This document shows, piece by piece, positions 54,301-58,822 of a stretch of 64,000 nt of DNA (position 1 is its first letter; each line of letters starts with the position of its first letter). Below the pieces are notes generated by a model, which was not told the origin of the DNA, did not search any database, and saw only the letters and a program-made list of their open reading frames with translations. The DNA comes from Bradyrhizobium lablabi (GTDB taxonomy: Bacteria > Pseudomonadota > Alphaproteobacteria > Rhizobiales > Xanthobacteraceae), in NCBI RefSeq assembly GCF_900141755.1, contig NZ_LT670844.1, positions 5,924,501-5,988,500 on the forward strand, given 5' to 3'. Both the position numbers and the translations under genes were made by a program.

Positions 54301-57124
54301 GTCCGGCCGCACCGTGACGATCCTTGCAGATGCCGGCATCGGCGAGTCCGTCGTGATCGCCGGCAACCCGAAGCCGGGCATCACGATCAATCCGACCAAC
54401 GATCCGGTGAAGGATCTGACCGATGCCCAGAAGGTCGCGCTCGCCACGGCGGAGCGGTCGGATCTTTTGCTCACCATTGGCGGCGTCCAGCTTCCGGCCA
54501 ACGCGACGGCTCAGCAGACTGCGGCCTACAACGCAGCGGTAGCGCTCGGTATCGCCACCACGTCGACCGACATACATCTCGGCACCGACGAAGCCAACAT
54601 GACCGCGGTTGAGCGCGCTGCCCTCGATGCGGCGGCGGCGGGCATTGCCACCAACGCCGGGACGCACCTCACGGTGCTGTCGAAGCGTCCCCTCAATGTC
54701 GCGGCGTCCCAGACCTTCAACGCGACCGTTACCGATCAGACTTCGATAACGAATATCGATCAGGGCAAGGCCTTCGTGGCCTCGCGCGGCGATCTGGCGC
54801 TGGGTCAGGTGGCCGTCACGGACGAAACCAGGATCAAGGTAATCGGGTCGCTGACCAACGCGGCGACGTCGTCGATCCAGACCGGCAACATCGTTCTGGA
54901 GGCGGCAACCGGTTCGATTGGCGGCGTCTCGCCGCTCGTTTTGAACCTGCTGCCGAACGCCACCATCACCGCGCGCGCGCTCAATTCCGTGAACCTGTCC
55001 GAACTGCCGGGGAGCGTGAACGGGTCGGCGGATGCGATCATCGACACGGCGTACTCGCCGAATTTGGTTACGATCCGGGCGGCTGGTTCGATCCTGAACG
55101 CCAACAACGATCTGTTCGTGAACGTGTTGGGCGGCAACGTCGTGCTCACGGCTGATGCCGGCTCGATCGGCTCTCTGGCGAACAGCCTGAATGTCGGCAC
55201 TTCCCCGGGTGGTAACATCAACGCGACGGCAAGCCATGGGTTGGTGGATCTCTATGGTGTCGCGGGTCTCGACTTCACCATCGGCTCGGATCTCGCGGGC
55301 ACCTCGACCAAGCTGGTCGCGGCGGTTGACGGCACCATCGATGGGCCGGTCACGGCTGGTACCGATATCGCAATGTCGGCCGGCGGGCGGCTGGTGCTGA
55401 CGGCGAGCGCCAATGTTATCTCGGGCGCCGGACAGGTGCTGGTCGGCGCCGACACGCTGAAGATGCTCAACGGCTCCAGGATCACCGCCAGCCTGGGATC
55501 CGTCCAGATCAACACCGTCAATGATGCGCTGGTGACTGGGATCATTTCCGGCAACGCCGACATCAATGCGATTTCGATCAATGCAGGTGGTCATCTGTTG
55601 GCCGGCACCGACCCTGCCCGGCCTTATGATCTAAGCGCTATGACGACGGGCGCCGGCATCAGGTTGTTGGCCGGTCTCGGTATCGGCGACGAGACCGAGG
55701 CCGACAGTTTCGCGGTCGACCCGAAGGGCAGTCCGGCCGGCAGCGCCAACCTGATCACCGCGGTCGCCAATCCGCTGATCCTCCGTACCCACGCGATCGA
55801 CGTCACGGCGACCAAGGGCGATGCCGACCTCGTCACCGCAACGATGATCAGCTCGGGATCGGTCGTGGCGGGTGCCGGCAGTATCAACATCGTCGCCAAC
55901 CAGGACTTCAACGTGTCCAATCTGTCGGCGACGCAGGGCAACGTCGTGGTGACCGGCGCCGGCTCCATTGCGGTCGCAAACGTCTCAGCGATCAGCGATC
56001 CGGCAAAAGGCGGTGGCCAGATTGCCTTGACCGCGAACAACGGCACGCTGGCCGTGGGCACTTCAACATCCTCCGGTTCCGACAGGTTCACGGCCACGGG
56101 CGATGTGACTTACACCACCATCACGACGACCGGCACGACAGCCGATCCGGGCAACGTATCGATCACCTCTTTGAACGGTGCTATTGATGGCATGACGCTG
56201 ACGAGCGCTGGTTCGGCGAGCTTGACCGCGAATAACATCACCTTCGGCACCATCTCCGCCGGGGGGCGCGCCGATCTGCGGTCGTCGGGCTTCATCCATG
56301 GCAACAGCATCACGACCGCAGGCGCGCTGACCGAAACGGCCGGCGCCGACATCGATGTGGCCCATACCCGGGCCGCGAGCCTGCAGGTTCAGACGCCGAC
56401 CAGCATCACCTTTGGTGATGTGACCGTGGACAGCCCCGCCATCATCGCGGCGCAAATAGTTGACATCGGCACGCTCCACGCGGCGCCGGGCCGCAATGCG
56501 CCATTCACCTTCACGCTCACCGGCTATCAGGGTGGGCAGGGGCTGCGGGCGAATGTCTATGTCGACGCACCCAATGGGGTTCTGATGCCACTGCTGCGTG
56601 AAGGGCAGGCGGACATCAAGACCAATGCGCTGGATTTTGGCATCGCAGATGCCACGATAAACCAGTGGTTGAAGTTAACGACGCCTGATGCGGTCATTTG
56701 GGACGATAATCGATCGCCCCGTCCCGTCCTCGGCTTCGATGTCCAGCTGTTCCAGCCGTCTCAGTCGTTCTTCCTCTATCAGAATGGCTTCCGGACCGAC
56801 ACCAATGCAGTCGTTATCCAATACGACGAACGGGCTCAGGTCGTGGAGGAGCGCAACGGCTATGTCATGGCGGGAGGAAGCTTGGTTCGCGATATCGACC
56901 GGTTGAATGCGATCAATAATTTTGCGTCGGTCCTGCTGCAGGACGATCCGACGAATTCAAGCGGGCCGTTCTTCCGGGCGGATGCCTTCGAACGCTTTCT
57001 GGATTTGTTACGCCAGCGCGGCGTCCATGGGCCAAGCAGCAGTCCCGCTGTGAACCTGAAAGGGCTTGCCTTGGGCGGGTCGATCGGCAAAGGATACCAA
57101 ATAGTAGTCAGGGGCGGGCCGTGA
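30371..57124 (+). CDS. Giant LktA-type filamentous adhesin, TpsA of a two-partner secretion system
   Basis: An uninterrupted frame of 8,917 residues. An extended signal peptide (about residues 1-42, ending TIDAHA before QAVNI) precedes a TPS secretion domain (about 43-330) with NAFNSFKTFSEGEGNTVNLI, GPVNIQGILNSYQNGKIGG and VVFADSYGFVVGASGSINVG. Then come thousands of residues of short beta-helix repeats with units such as GKVGVGASVALNLVATRSTA and ADGASLSGAGAVTLQAS, the LktA type (about 53-residue units). Residues 927-2883 are near-identical 442-residue repeats. Behind about 6,150 the repeat style changes: three cysteine pairs, a helical stretch (about 6,670-6,780), FHA-like segments and a short C-terminus without beta-barrel. 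Composition is Ala, Gly, Ser, Thr and Val rich. It is exported by the TpsB encoded next, and should form a very long cell-surface or released fibre for adhesion. Start could also be ATG 30428. Confidence 0.92.
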   Translation: MLATVQRASNASRGGRRSLMRSVSWLPLAAAALVSNTIDAHAQAVNIGGMQPRMQARVRSFDTTVPAGVQRQSPGNNIVTDGQTATTLHVHGRTTTITTSTMSGGNAFNSFKTFSEGEGNTVNLIVPNAAGKLVNIVREGPVNIQGILNSYQNGKIGGNVVFADSYGFVVGASGSINVGGLTVVTPTKAVIDRMISGGAVNNALVARVVTGDVPLSPDGSVVINGRVNATHFIKITATDVRVAGSLQAARQVAEQKAQFAATVNTRGWQGSGTLVSHNGSISISGANTVAIDGSVRAGSARRAGAVSVAAGKSVRIAGSLTAEGAPGQSGGKINVSSGGEIAIGSTAKFNVAGAGQGSNAGSISVKAGSNLSVADGAIFNAHGGTTGDGGFVELSTLKVETLGKITFDLGSTAGRAGSLLLDPADLVIGAVDHGYSSFTPNITTNGGSVNLLADNSITLASDGVIDTTSSSGSGAVSLTAPHIALLGGSQVLANAVAGGAAGNVTLTSVAPASGDASIVIGDTSGSRATITGKDLIFHATANPGGSTAHATVLLTNSDVTATGTLDVTALASVNKTVNSVGALATTDVLAAVDILAGAKLVVGGAATLQATASTTVNATAAPNALSSLVADASAAVVNVGSTARVHIGGSADVQVTGALNLTANNTVSSTSRADASGSSAAGTSVAVNILDVETSALIDGAAKIKSGALALAATSQVTAITVSKAAAQGAGAPGSGSTAGQYLSNTTSDPGKKYAPYESTSDGAVKAAGALSIADVTSKTLAQMSSSVNAVVTGATSLTSTTGNSSNVLADGSSASGSTGVGVGVAVGLSQVSNKALLQQRIQTSGLTLSATMMGTAADNSFAVKATSGAAATNVGVAGALATNLLDSESLAQFGSPLAILSRGSVSLTAADLSTATSLAGPSGSGASGGKVGVGASVALNLVATRSTAELADGASLSGAGAVTLQASGVHGIVTQAEQGSAGGVAVTPVLALTLASDRTRASIGALASIGALSGGLDATGNVEVDATHLSSALTEASGSAAGGKAAVGAALAIAVLDEEAIATTSSSLRTPGSVSFAAKGAALAATAAVASASGGNGTDSGGNSTDKDSSADAKISKETQGAGARESSAGVGDADQQATTGSAAQSENGQGKTSDGSVAVAAAIGVTVLQSKVEAYVPASVGVSSGALSVTAASNADAKTSADGSAVGSDAAAAKIGIGAGLSLNLVRVASNALLGGGTAWSTAPAGAILGVTADHYTASSLLLKAVQDDLGVVSPVVTVVSPNPVDPARLAQASIVGTGGQHLDVFEADASAGAGGSSVGVAGAVALNLVDAQSLAQVTGGATVTVTGSGAVAATSDNETSTIARAMPAGTGASGGKVGVGASVALNLVATRSTAELADGASLSGAGAVTLQASGVHGIVTQAEQGSAGGVAVTPVLALTLASDRTRASIGALAGGLDATGNVEVDATHLSSALTEASGSAAGGKAAVGAALAIAVLDEEAIATTSSSLRTPGSVSFAAKGAALAATAAVASASGGNGTDSGGNSTDKDSSADAKISKETQGAGARESSAGVGDADQQATTGSAAQSENGQGKTSDGSVAVAAAIGVTVLQSKVEAYVPASVGVSSGALSVTAASNADAKTSADGSAVGSDAAAAKIGIGAGLSLNLVRVASNALLGGGTAWSTAPAGAILGVTADHYTASSLLLKAVQDDLGVVSPVVTVVSPNPVDPARLAQASIVGTGGQHLDVFEADASAGAGGSSVGVAGAVALNLVDAQSLAQVTGGATVTVTGSGAVAATSDNETSTIARAMPAGTGASGGKVGVGASVALNLVATRSTAELADGASLSGAGAVTLQASGVHGIVTQAEQGSAGGVAVTPVLALTLASDRTRASIGALSGGLDATGNVEVDATHLSSALTEASGSAAGGKAAVGAALAIAVLDEEAIATTSSSLRTPGSVSFAAKGAALAATAAVASASGGNGTDSGGNSTDKDSSADAKISKETQGAGARESSAGVGDADQQATTGSAAQSENGQGKTSDGSVAVAAAIGVTVLQSKVEAYVPASVGVSSGALSVTAASNADAKTSADGSAVGSDAAAAKIGIGAGLSLNLVRVASNALLGGGTAWSTAPAGAILGVTADHYTASSLLLKAVQDDLGVVSPVVTVVSPNPVDPARLAQASIVGTGGQHLDVFEADASAGAGGSSVGVAGAVALNLVDAQSLAQVTGGATVTVTGSGAVAATSDNETSTIARAMPAGTGASGGKVGVGASVALNLVATRSTAELADGASLSGAGAVTLQASGVHGIVTQAEQGSAGGVAVTPVLALTLASDRTRASIGALAGGLDATGNVEVDATHLSSALTEASGSAAGGKAAVGAALAIAVLDEEAIATTSSSLRTPGSVSFAAKGAALAATAAVASASGGNGTDSGGNSTDKDSSADAKISKETQGAGARESSAGVGDADQQATTGSAAQSENGQGKTSDGSVAVAAAIGVTVLQSKVEAYVPASVGVSSGALSVTAASNADAKTSADGSAVGSDAAAAKIGIGAGLSLNLVRVASNALLGGGTAWSTAPAGAILGVTADHYTASSLLLKAVQDDLGVVSPVVTVVSPNPVDPARLAQASIVGTGGQHLDVFEADASAGAGGSSVGVAGAVALNLVDAQSLAQVTGGATVTVTGSGAVAATSDNETSTIARAMPAGTGASGGKVGVGASVALNLVATRSTAELADGASLSGAGAVTLQASGVHGIVTQAEQGSAGGVAVTPVLALTLASDRTRASIGALAGGLDATGNVEVDATHLSSALTEASGSAAGGKAAVGAALAIAVLDEEAIATTSSSLRTPGSVSFAAKGAALAATAAVASASGGNGTDSGGNSTDKDGSADAKVQKQSTDSNQRLSDAKIGDSDQQSTVGSEGASANGKASTSEGGVAVAAAIAVDVSTVKVKAYVPVSVGVKAGQALLVTSVSNVDAKTSADGSTTAGSGSGSSSTKVGVGAAVAVNVITVDNRAELGTAATANSAVQIVGVTAGHYDGSALNISALKTDLGVASPTAVGGADLPHAPSATTALGRLDQIVAYAKSGSSGANIGIAGSVAVNALTSNSVADIDSGAIVNIVPTGPSGGGVTLASDNEAYVAGSAIPAQDGVSGAKVGAGASVVLNTVLNTSEASLAQNAGLTGASSLAVTADSHLDTDALAQAGAKGGTALDAVVAFTILSEKTKASIESGGLVSVGGDVTVRATSAGAHSAIASGSAASSGSGGVAVGGSVALITGTGLFNAISGAGGPITTDTEARIARDVTSAHDLMVSASGTHTYAASSTATAGGGSSEDKGAAGGSKSVSSKTLGSAPATDSMNQEQSGLSSNGGGSSGGKLSVAAALGAAIVGDSVKAGLGDSLKLTATRNVLVSATSTDQVQTLGSAAAASSNQDNGIGIGAALSVIDNATKASIGDSVHIVSGGSVTVQATSTVNKDLGGLTAEAMSGASGKKLSVAGSLAIGISTSTTSATIGNNLGIDVVGDAVSRVGAVSVTADNTSSLTAKAWSGSYSSQGTGVGASIAAAISNDSYTASIGNSSTINAASVDVHATNERVDDIFSTINTLAQPVSTTLSDINAGLTANANNAKSLVSDVDSASAASDAVSSFKSGFADQITSDKKKILDSLKTTAALARDLPLLGSNNFYTEVVAGAASGSKLAVSGGLALQIMLEHTTASIGTSAHIDATGAVTLDAHDNAVSRTLVGTLSASGGSSAAGISLGIIVNSGGVDAHIGSNSTISQSASIGVTAGAQHEIDLFEVSAAAADANGIAGILGVVYSQASVSAQTGAGSSLTSSGAVNVAATNSISALNLAGGIAVGGNNGIGGVAISTTVKNSATATIDSNSGSATTVDAGSVSVSAHTAEKLINVGVAGAAAGSNAIAGVATPLIQLLDTEASIGANATIKATAGDVSVTAADATLLINVGGVIAIGGSNGVGGAAAVGVLTDTIKAGIGDAATVDATGAVIVTANAKETVSDDVVSGAGGGNVGVAVAIASSVIVDTTSATIGLGAKVGTIIRPNGVRVAADDTSLVVDLAGTIGAGGGTGVGAGVDANVLTKTTTATIDSNAVVKSSGDVVVQATSAETVFSLVAGFAAGGDAGVAGSVGAFVLTGNTLATIASGADVRADGNVGVIANDADELDRLVGSGAVGGTAGVGGAIGVSVALQNTKASIGDTASVEGRGLGGTLGVTTGVTGSFSNYGADTLSVTPATSNLSGTLGSDVNAVTVMDGKAEGGSLFVLQRKTTPVVQQVRGVAVAASATSLLRSLAVSGSVGGTAGISISGDVPVVVSDTEATIGAGAQVNASSGSAPGANQSVTVAASSDLYHLGIAGSVAVGGTAGVGAGAETTVFKNTTIAAIGAGSTVNAARDVAVTAKASENFAGAAVSAAVGGTVGVAGGISGFVSVNTTKATIDSSAASVTHVSAGGNVVVDAEDQTRAIVTGGTVAIGGAAAGVGIGIGLAVVIKDTEAEIGAFADVRGLGNGIGNDLSEYTGADFSSSQTGRGVLVQANSGESVTGIVIAGAGGLYAGVAGAVAAEVFVDQTRAFIDQGATINGSNGGANANQDVTVTARDSTVVSMTEGTVAAGLAGIGGAVDVAVITDATSAFVGDSTTINSARYVTVDALTNRQTSSTVASVAGGLAGVGAAISVLAVANGPNADQTSKTDSNGSFTDSANQKLSDNTIDSQFLSSSTNSNVRGASTQAQSYKSKLNLQPTLPTGIAPGNSATIGHATVTAGSDVNVRARDVVNAAIADGAVTLGAGGGAGIGVAVVNVNNTATVTNGANITAGALDVSAVSDRNLNGDGVAATAVGVAAALMSLTDTTSTTASIGGSTVSTGGSAQVHATNNEQITIATATLASGAAGGLSLVIVNPDTEARIDGASTITAATAANGDVEVTSNNIININSGAAGVAVGGGGVGLTIVVELPTAIAMVGAGDTITSGVTGASATAGDVLVSASTQESMLSLGAGASLGNGIGGALSIVTRTETTNAEVEAATITATGNVGVVATSTSADDLAIGGAAVGGGAGIGGSLGVTVLSSTVTASIDANADVTALGLGADLTYIKAYQTNFSAYGSGDTIKAATVEGVSGGADVQMPVTTGDVRQIGADLLLKKGTVSATTATGRGVVVNAAKAQSIRSIAVSGGLGGLAGVGLSGDVPVISDTTTATIGANAQINQRQTGSAGALQSAIVAATSDTYSLNIVGAIAGGGTAGIGASVSTAIVSNTTNATIGQNALVSAKNNVAVTALAAEDFAMVAAAGAAGGIAGIAGGLSLISIDDHTKALIDQGAIVKADNDVIVAANDLTREATFAGSIVLSGGAGIGAAVSVGLISKHTDAVIDQNARVSGLAKGSDTFNELTGSDATTTRNGQGVLVDAESAESAYIFALGAGGAGVVAAAGAIAVDVFNTNTFATINSGAVINGAAGGTAQQDVAVTARDLTGIVSMNHGIAISGVASLAGGVDVGVLNSNVGASIGDATVSAGRDVLVNAVASKAIDSTAVSAAASTIALSAGVSVYSIGNGVDPNGKATDELKTSDSSGSVTNFAGSSLSVGGKLGSSATSTTSASNGKNSGSSTATSSAGSASATLNAKLGSIDVSGKMTAQNAAVAGTSATIGNAKITAGGAVKLNGTDQVGYAAQTGALSVGGFGVGAGVGIFTDSATTTATITGTGTGNLSAASISVLANTGRTANLTSYAGSVALLGALEADVALVTDNSITRAGVTGYSITDTGGLTVEATSSRHLNATASGVAAALGAGVGVSEAKAEIGGSVTTTLQALAVGNSTTSSGLVTAEALSNDSANATASSAAGGLGGAGSGAESTATVNPQVTLTLSGDTIYSNDAVTLLSRATDSANAHSEGIAVAGGLSVGASIANASLGPQVQITITGGDIEAASLQSDAQALSGGATAFASGASGAFIGVNATEASASDSSTANANGGGGIINTTGALNFNAKTDENNNSNATGLAVGIVAIGANISTASTNTQTKATFTNMSKLSGGSISLDAESSDNNVATSTSGSGGVISGASSTAKTISNNLTVAQISGTLGTGGVRTIVDATGGTLSLIAHHTDVFSGSVDSTQAAVVGASGARLSHSVGSTVAAGFGDNVDASARDLTIDAANTVRRYFICETGCGIAPGSVDLMGWDVQSGSGGFVDAPAATGTTTVQVITSANLGQSTNVHLIAPASGTGLASISASNDVLVHQKTKVDSGGAISIASGEANVTVAATATVAFGESSSLVVDVGDIRAAAWSNVTVDARTSVSSYGVAGAPTGSAKANVTVNNLLSTAKNVRVEASNGVFPLDGTVPTNGTVTLNAGRNLSNQPGSLSLNTIVDLYNNTVIPIPTAPDAQSNLTSNSIISIAQSDAPPSGGPDPHYGVNAAGDINVFADQGTMSTRADGTGTNIYLKALSKVASAISNLFGGGDVSFDIKGGSTQQNGTSALVIDGLVDTGIRRTKSLTITYGPGNCDPSSASCILRTGDIGSTIGTYQAGGAILDRLGQIDALLTQYSSDVIAKAAYQSEKTFLQAKLVALGLATGSGATFALNPGVTEGAPSTSAVQNLAALTDALNTFQGEVTTTIGTVLNTGLTNISFAWNGKDLNGNSDPNAAGQSYDVKTNASSALASYANLSNYSAINSDGGAGGKAFQDTVRDVNAQIGDGDTALTSAVSKLADIKSSAADITTQVSAIISTEQDVAQGKQQFSAVQSTLATSFASISTDQSTIVNKNSSLLASVQAIKTAADTISSDLSYIQSAATPGSPTSGDKNINNAATRTDSNAANTGSITRINNSRQFINLQINGGTVPSGTSTPTTIIGLSSAISSYATQVSAPPSGKSVSAWQTDLNTKAQAVSSSGTSSAVGNSLYVQLDNVSVQLGNVFLGGRSVTTSTGTGKIYAPADARIDIVNETAATLKIQNLNIPTNDAGHITLNSAAVYSVADIDHITGVSSGFGAGNILTAASTGQPQINITSNYNPGSLTYYNPASPNLYVSRLQIAPDIILMTGKAINNLNGSVAITSQAGNIYIQGGINAGSVSVVARNGDLVTSFVNGFDHVGGDPASQTQVPGSAVTPADPVVTGLGIIANGQIFLAARYLNINSTVQSGIASWNLTLNSTTQLVTTDATRVAQSAADVAQRVSDYRLAPNKTIIPSTFSYANGVTLNLATGELTFSIATADSQNFTGAFKFVDSGSGMSSGIYSAQAGASYDATAKQVVIDGTSVHGGYIQIFGQIINTSATGAGKLNVLDGFGTINITNNINVPVVLSTLNTGADPTGTGRGTAGVIDITDVHIDSMNPNVVDATKTIFTRDLDPVSGTRKVKVTQQQGILDPKTGVFEQGTLDPVTGLFVPNDHLPLTSTASSTGDRTGTYNPMLYQRYVWTTANDYTVTDDFHLTSDNIFHSDDLAVNKYSALQDVTSSRSVPIRLLDGTYVSATTDTTFQSIDGRTQIVTSTTNQSVSNSTLESTLFSTNPVKYQKGPASLTQTGREEHCNWYTLCIATKVTVYYEFVVKYREITTNSMKADNPIAVNFIGADAGSINVTSGSNIILKGNINNVAGTTAITAQNGASIIQSSLNPVITSKSVNLTAGGSVGGVPNPGDTFIGVPVSVALTTINGLRGQLDAHAGNGVVSISSAAYLIIGQVTAAGSVTAGMGSVTLSAGTNIIGASASSLIQADQVSLTALTGSLGSVAGGTELTVNTGFTTDQTLRPFGDPATTSGITAYYGLSASAAGDINIHAKSWADNASATILANSIVSKGGDVKLTTAGQVLDGNPLQQFDKRTYQQLVDYWNALGLTAGTTNAARQAASIKAFEQSQTQAYRQYWQIRDSQPNKGAAFDPTFQVTYTKGTAQYQNLDTYYRNLEIANNAGVVPVDIETRVANDISNQAAADTARYRALNTQVGSLTSAFDTNFSYTATSAEQANLTQGAVWSKTALGFSLSAGALKTVTDTNPVIKAPNVSGRTVTILADAGIGESVVIAGNPKPGITINPTNDPVKDLTDAQKVALATAERSDLLLTIGGVQLPANATAQQTAAYNAAVALGIATTSTDIHLGTDEANMTAVERAALDAAAAGIATNAGTHLTVLSKRPLNVAASQTFNATVTDQTSITNIDQGKAFVASRGDLALGQVAVTDETRIKVIGSLTNAATSSIQTGNIVLEAATGSIGGVSPLVLNLLPNATITARALNSVNLSELPGSVNGSADAIIDTAYSPNLVTIRAAGSILNANNDLFVNVLGGNVVLTADAGSIGSLANSLNVGTSPGGNINATASHGLVDLYGVAGLDFTIGSDLAGTSTKLVAAVDGTIDGPVTAGTDIAMSAGGRLVLTASANVISGAGQVLVGADTLKMLNGSRITASLGSVQINTVNDALVTGIISGNADINAISINAGGHLLAGTDPARPYDLSAMTTGAGIRLLAGLGIGDETEADSFAVDPKGSPAGSANLITAVANPLILRTHAIDVTATKGDADLVTATMISSGSVVAGAGSINIVANQDFNVSNLSATQGNVVVTGAGSIAVANVSAISDPAKGGGQIALTANNGTLAVGTSTSSGSDRFTATGDVTYTTITTTGTTADPGNVSITSLNGAIDGMTLTSAGSASLTANNITFGTISAGGRADLRSSGFIHGNSITTAGALTETAGADIDVAHTRAASLQVQTPTSITFGDVTVDSPAIIAAQIVDIGTLHAAPGRNAPFTFTLTGYQGGQGLRANVYVDAPNGVLMPLLREGQADIKTNALDFGIADATINQWLKLTTPDAVIWDDNRSPRPVLGFDVQLFQPSQSFFLYQNGFRTDTNAVVIQYDERAQVVEERNGYVMAGGSLVRDIDRLNAINNFASVLLQDDPTNSSGPFFRADAFERFLDLLRQRGVHGPSSSPAVNLKGLALGGSIGKGYQIVVRGGP
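33144..39019 (+). repeat. Tandem array of a 1,326-bp unit inside the adhesin gene (4.4 copies)
   Basis: The phrase GTCGGGCGGCAAGGTCGGG starts at 33151, 34495, 35821, 37147 and 38473. Steps are 1,344, 1,326, 1,326 and 1,326 bases; the first is longer by one 18-bp duplication. Copies differ at only a few bases: for example GGC or GGG at codon 7 of the unit (copies 1-2 against 3-5) and TCG or GCG before GGCGGGCTG (copies 1 and 3 against 2, 4 and 5). The fifth copy departs after about 39,000. Each unit encodes 442 residues, in frame. Confidence 0.95.
33374..33409 (+). repeat. 18-bp tandem duplication in adhesin repeat copy 1
   Basis: GCGTCGATCGGGGCGCTG occurs twice in a row (33374-33391 and 33392-33409), duplicating the residues ASIGAL. 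The other four copies have it once. Confidence 0.95.
52403..52474 (+). repeat. Two 36-bp tandem repeats in the C-terminal part of the adhesin
   Basis: The codons for QGILDPKTGVFE (52403-52438) are followed by those for QGTLDPVTGLFV (52439-52474). The repeated LDPxTGxF motif resembles a small turn or calcium-binding-like loop, though no RTX nonapeptide is present. Confidence 0.8.
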
Positions 57125-58767
57125 TTCGCAGGTGGAGCCGATGTCCGGCGATCCTACTGTGGATCGTCGCGGGCTGGTCGAGCGTTGATTCTGCGCGGGC
57201 GCAGGCGATTCCACCGCCGCCGGATCCGGGCCGCATCTCGAACGAGAATCTGCGCAACCAGAGACAGATCCAGCGTGAGACCGAGCCCCAGTTCGAGGGG
57301 CCGCCCGTGGTCGGGCCGGCCGCGCCCCCGGCCGTTATCGGCCCGAGCGGCGGCCCTACTTTTGTTTTGAAGAAGGTCGTGTTTGACCATTCCGAGTTCC
57401 TCTCGCCGGCGGAGCTGAATGCGCTGGCGGCGCCCTTCATCGGACGCAAAATCGACAACGCCGATCTGCAGCGGCTCTTGAAGTCGATCAACGATCGCTA
57501 TGCCGAACGTCACCAGATTACCGCGATCGCCTACCTGCCCAAACAGAACCTCAACAAAGGCGTACTGCATATTGGCATCGTCGAAGGCCGGGTCGGCGAC
57601 GTGAATATTCGTGGCAGCAGGCAGGTTAAGCCGGAAACAGTGACGGGCGCGGTGCGGCTACTTCCCGGTGAAGTGATCGACGTTCCCAAGCTCGAGCGCG
57701 ACGTCGCCTGGTTCAACAAAGGACGCCTTGCGCAGATCCAGGCGTCGCTTCAGCCGGGCGTTAGCTTCGGCCTGACCAACATCGATCTCTCCGTCATCGA
57801 GCCGCCGGCCAATTTGCTTCAGCTTTTCCTCGACAATCAAGGCGTTTACTCCGTCGGCGCATTCGAAGGCGGATTGAATTTTCAGCACTACGGGTTGCTT
57901 GGTATCGACGACAGGTTCACCGCCTATGGCATCGCCGCGCACGGCAATCGCAATATCAATCTCGCCTACGACATTCCTGTCAATCCATGGAGTGGGCGCG
58001 GCGGCGTGAGCTTCTCGCTCGGCACGATCGCCGTGTATAAGGGTGCCTATCGCGATCTCAACATAGATGGTCGGTCGCAAAATCTGGCTTTCAACTATAG
58101 TCAGCCGATCGTTGTGACTCCCGCCTTTGCCTTTCTGCTCAACGGAGCAGTTTCGGACTCGGTCTCGGCTTCGGACCAGAGCCATATCCCTATCACCGAC
58201 AACGACACGCAGAAAAAGACTGCTGGCTTCTCGGTCAGTTACACAAGCGAGAAATTCTCCGCGACGCTTTCGCCGAATTACTCATTCGCGCACACCAGCT
58301 TCCGGGTTGTCGACACGACGCAGGAGTTTCAGGAGGTCAACGCAACCTATTTCGCGGTTTTGAAGCTACCCTTTGAATTCGTGGTGACCGCGATTGATGT
58401 TGGTCAGTGGGCGAATCAGAAACTGCTGGCAGGTGACCAGTTGATCCAGATTGGCGGTCCGACCACCGTGCGCGGCTATCCAACCAGCGGCGTGGCCGGT
58501 TACGCCGGCTACTACGGCAACATGGAACTGCATCATAACGTCAATGCGCTGATCAATGGTCTTGATGCCTTCGGCTTCGTCGACTACGGGGCAGTCTACA
58601 GCACGTTCCCGAAATCGGTTTACCTGACTTCGGTCGGTCTCGGCCTGAGCTACGATACCAAGAAATATCTGGTGGCCGATATTTCGGCTGGAACGCCGCT
58701 CACTCAGGCAATCCCGGACCACCCCAACTATTTCGTTTATTTCCGTGTCACAGCGAAGTTTCAGTAG
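57121..58767 (+). CDS. ShlB/FhaC/HecB-family outer-membrane transporter (TpsB)
   Basis: The 548-residue product starts with GTG overlapping the adhesin stop by four bases. It has a signal peptide (AILLWIVAGWSSVDSARAQA), a proline-rich linker with the plug-helix region, a POTRA_2-type domain (about 80-155: FVLKKVVFDHSEFLSPAELN, later VLHIGIVEGRVGDVNIRG), a second POTRA and a 16-stranded Omp85/ShlB barrel from about 230. The lid-loop motif is seen as GGPTTVRGYPTSGV (about 448-461). The last residues are VYFRVTAKFQ, an amphipathic closing strand ending in Gln rather than the usual aromatic residue. It recognises the adhesin TPS domain and exports the filament across the outer membrane. Confidence 0.93.
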   Translation: MIRRWSRCPAILLWIVAGWSSVDSARAQAIPPPPDPGRISNENLRNQRQIQRETEPQFEGPPVVGPAAPPAVIGPSGGPTFVLKKVVFDHSEFLSPAELNALAAPFIGRKIDNADLQRLLKSINDRYAERHQITAIAYLPKQNLNKGVLHIGIVEGRVGDVNIRGSRQVKPETVTGAVRLLPGEVIDVPKLERDVAWFNKGRLAQIQASLQPGVSFGLTNIDLSVIEPPANLLQLFLDNQGVYSVGAFEGGLNFQHYGLLGIDDRFTAYGIAAHGNRNINLAYDIPVNPWSGRGGVSFSLGTIAVYKGAYRDLNIDGRSQNLAFNYSQPIVVTPAFAFLLNGAVSDSVSASDQSHIPITDNDTQKKTAGFSVSYTSEKFSATLSPNYSFAHTSFRVVDTTQEFQEVNATYFAVLKLPFEFVVTAIDVGQWANQKLLAGDQLIQIGGPTTVRGYPTSGVAGYAGYYGNMELHHNVNALINGLDAFGFVDYGAVYSTFPKSVYLTSVGLGLSYDTKKYLVADISAGTPLTQAIPDHPNYFVYFRVTAKFQ

Positions 58768-58799
58768 CTAAGCACGGTGAGCGAGGCCTTCCGCTGCCA

Positions 58800-58822
58800 G
58801 GCGCCGACCAAGCGTTGGCGCC
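58800..58822 (+). terminator. Possible hairpin terminator after tpsB
   Basis: GGCGCCGAC (58800-58808) and GTTGGCGCC (58814-58822) pair with one G-T position around a five-base loop, 32 bases after the tpsB stop. No T run follows, so termination is unproven. Confidence 0.3.
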
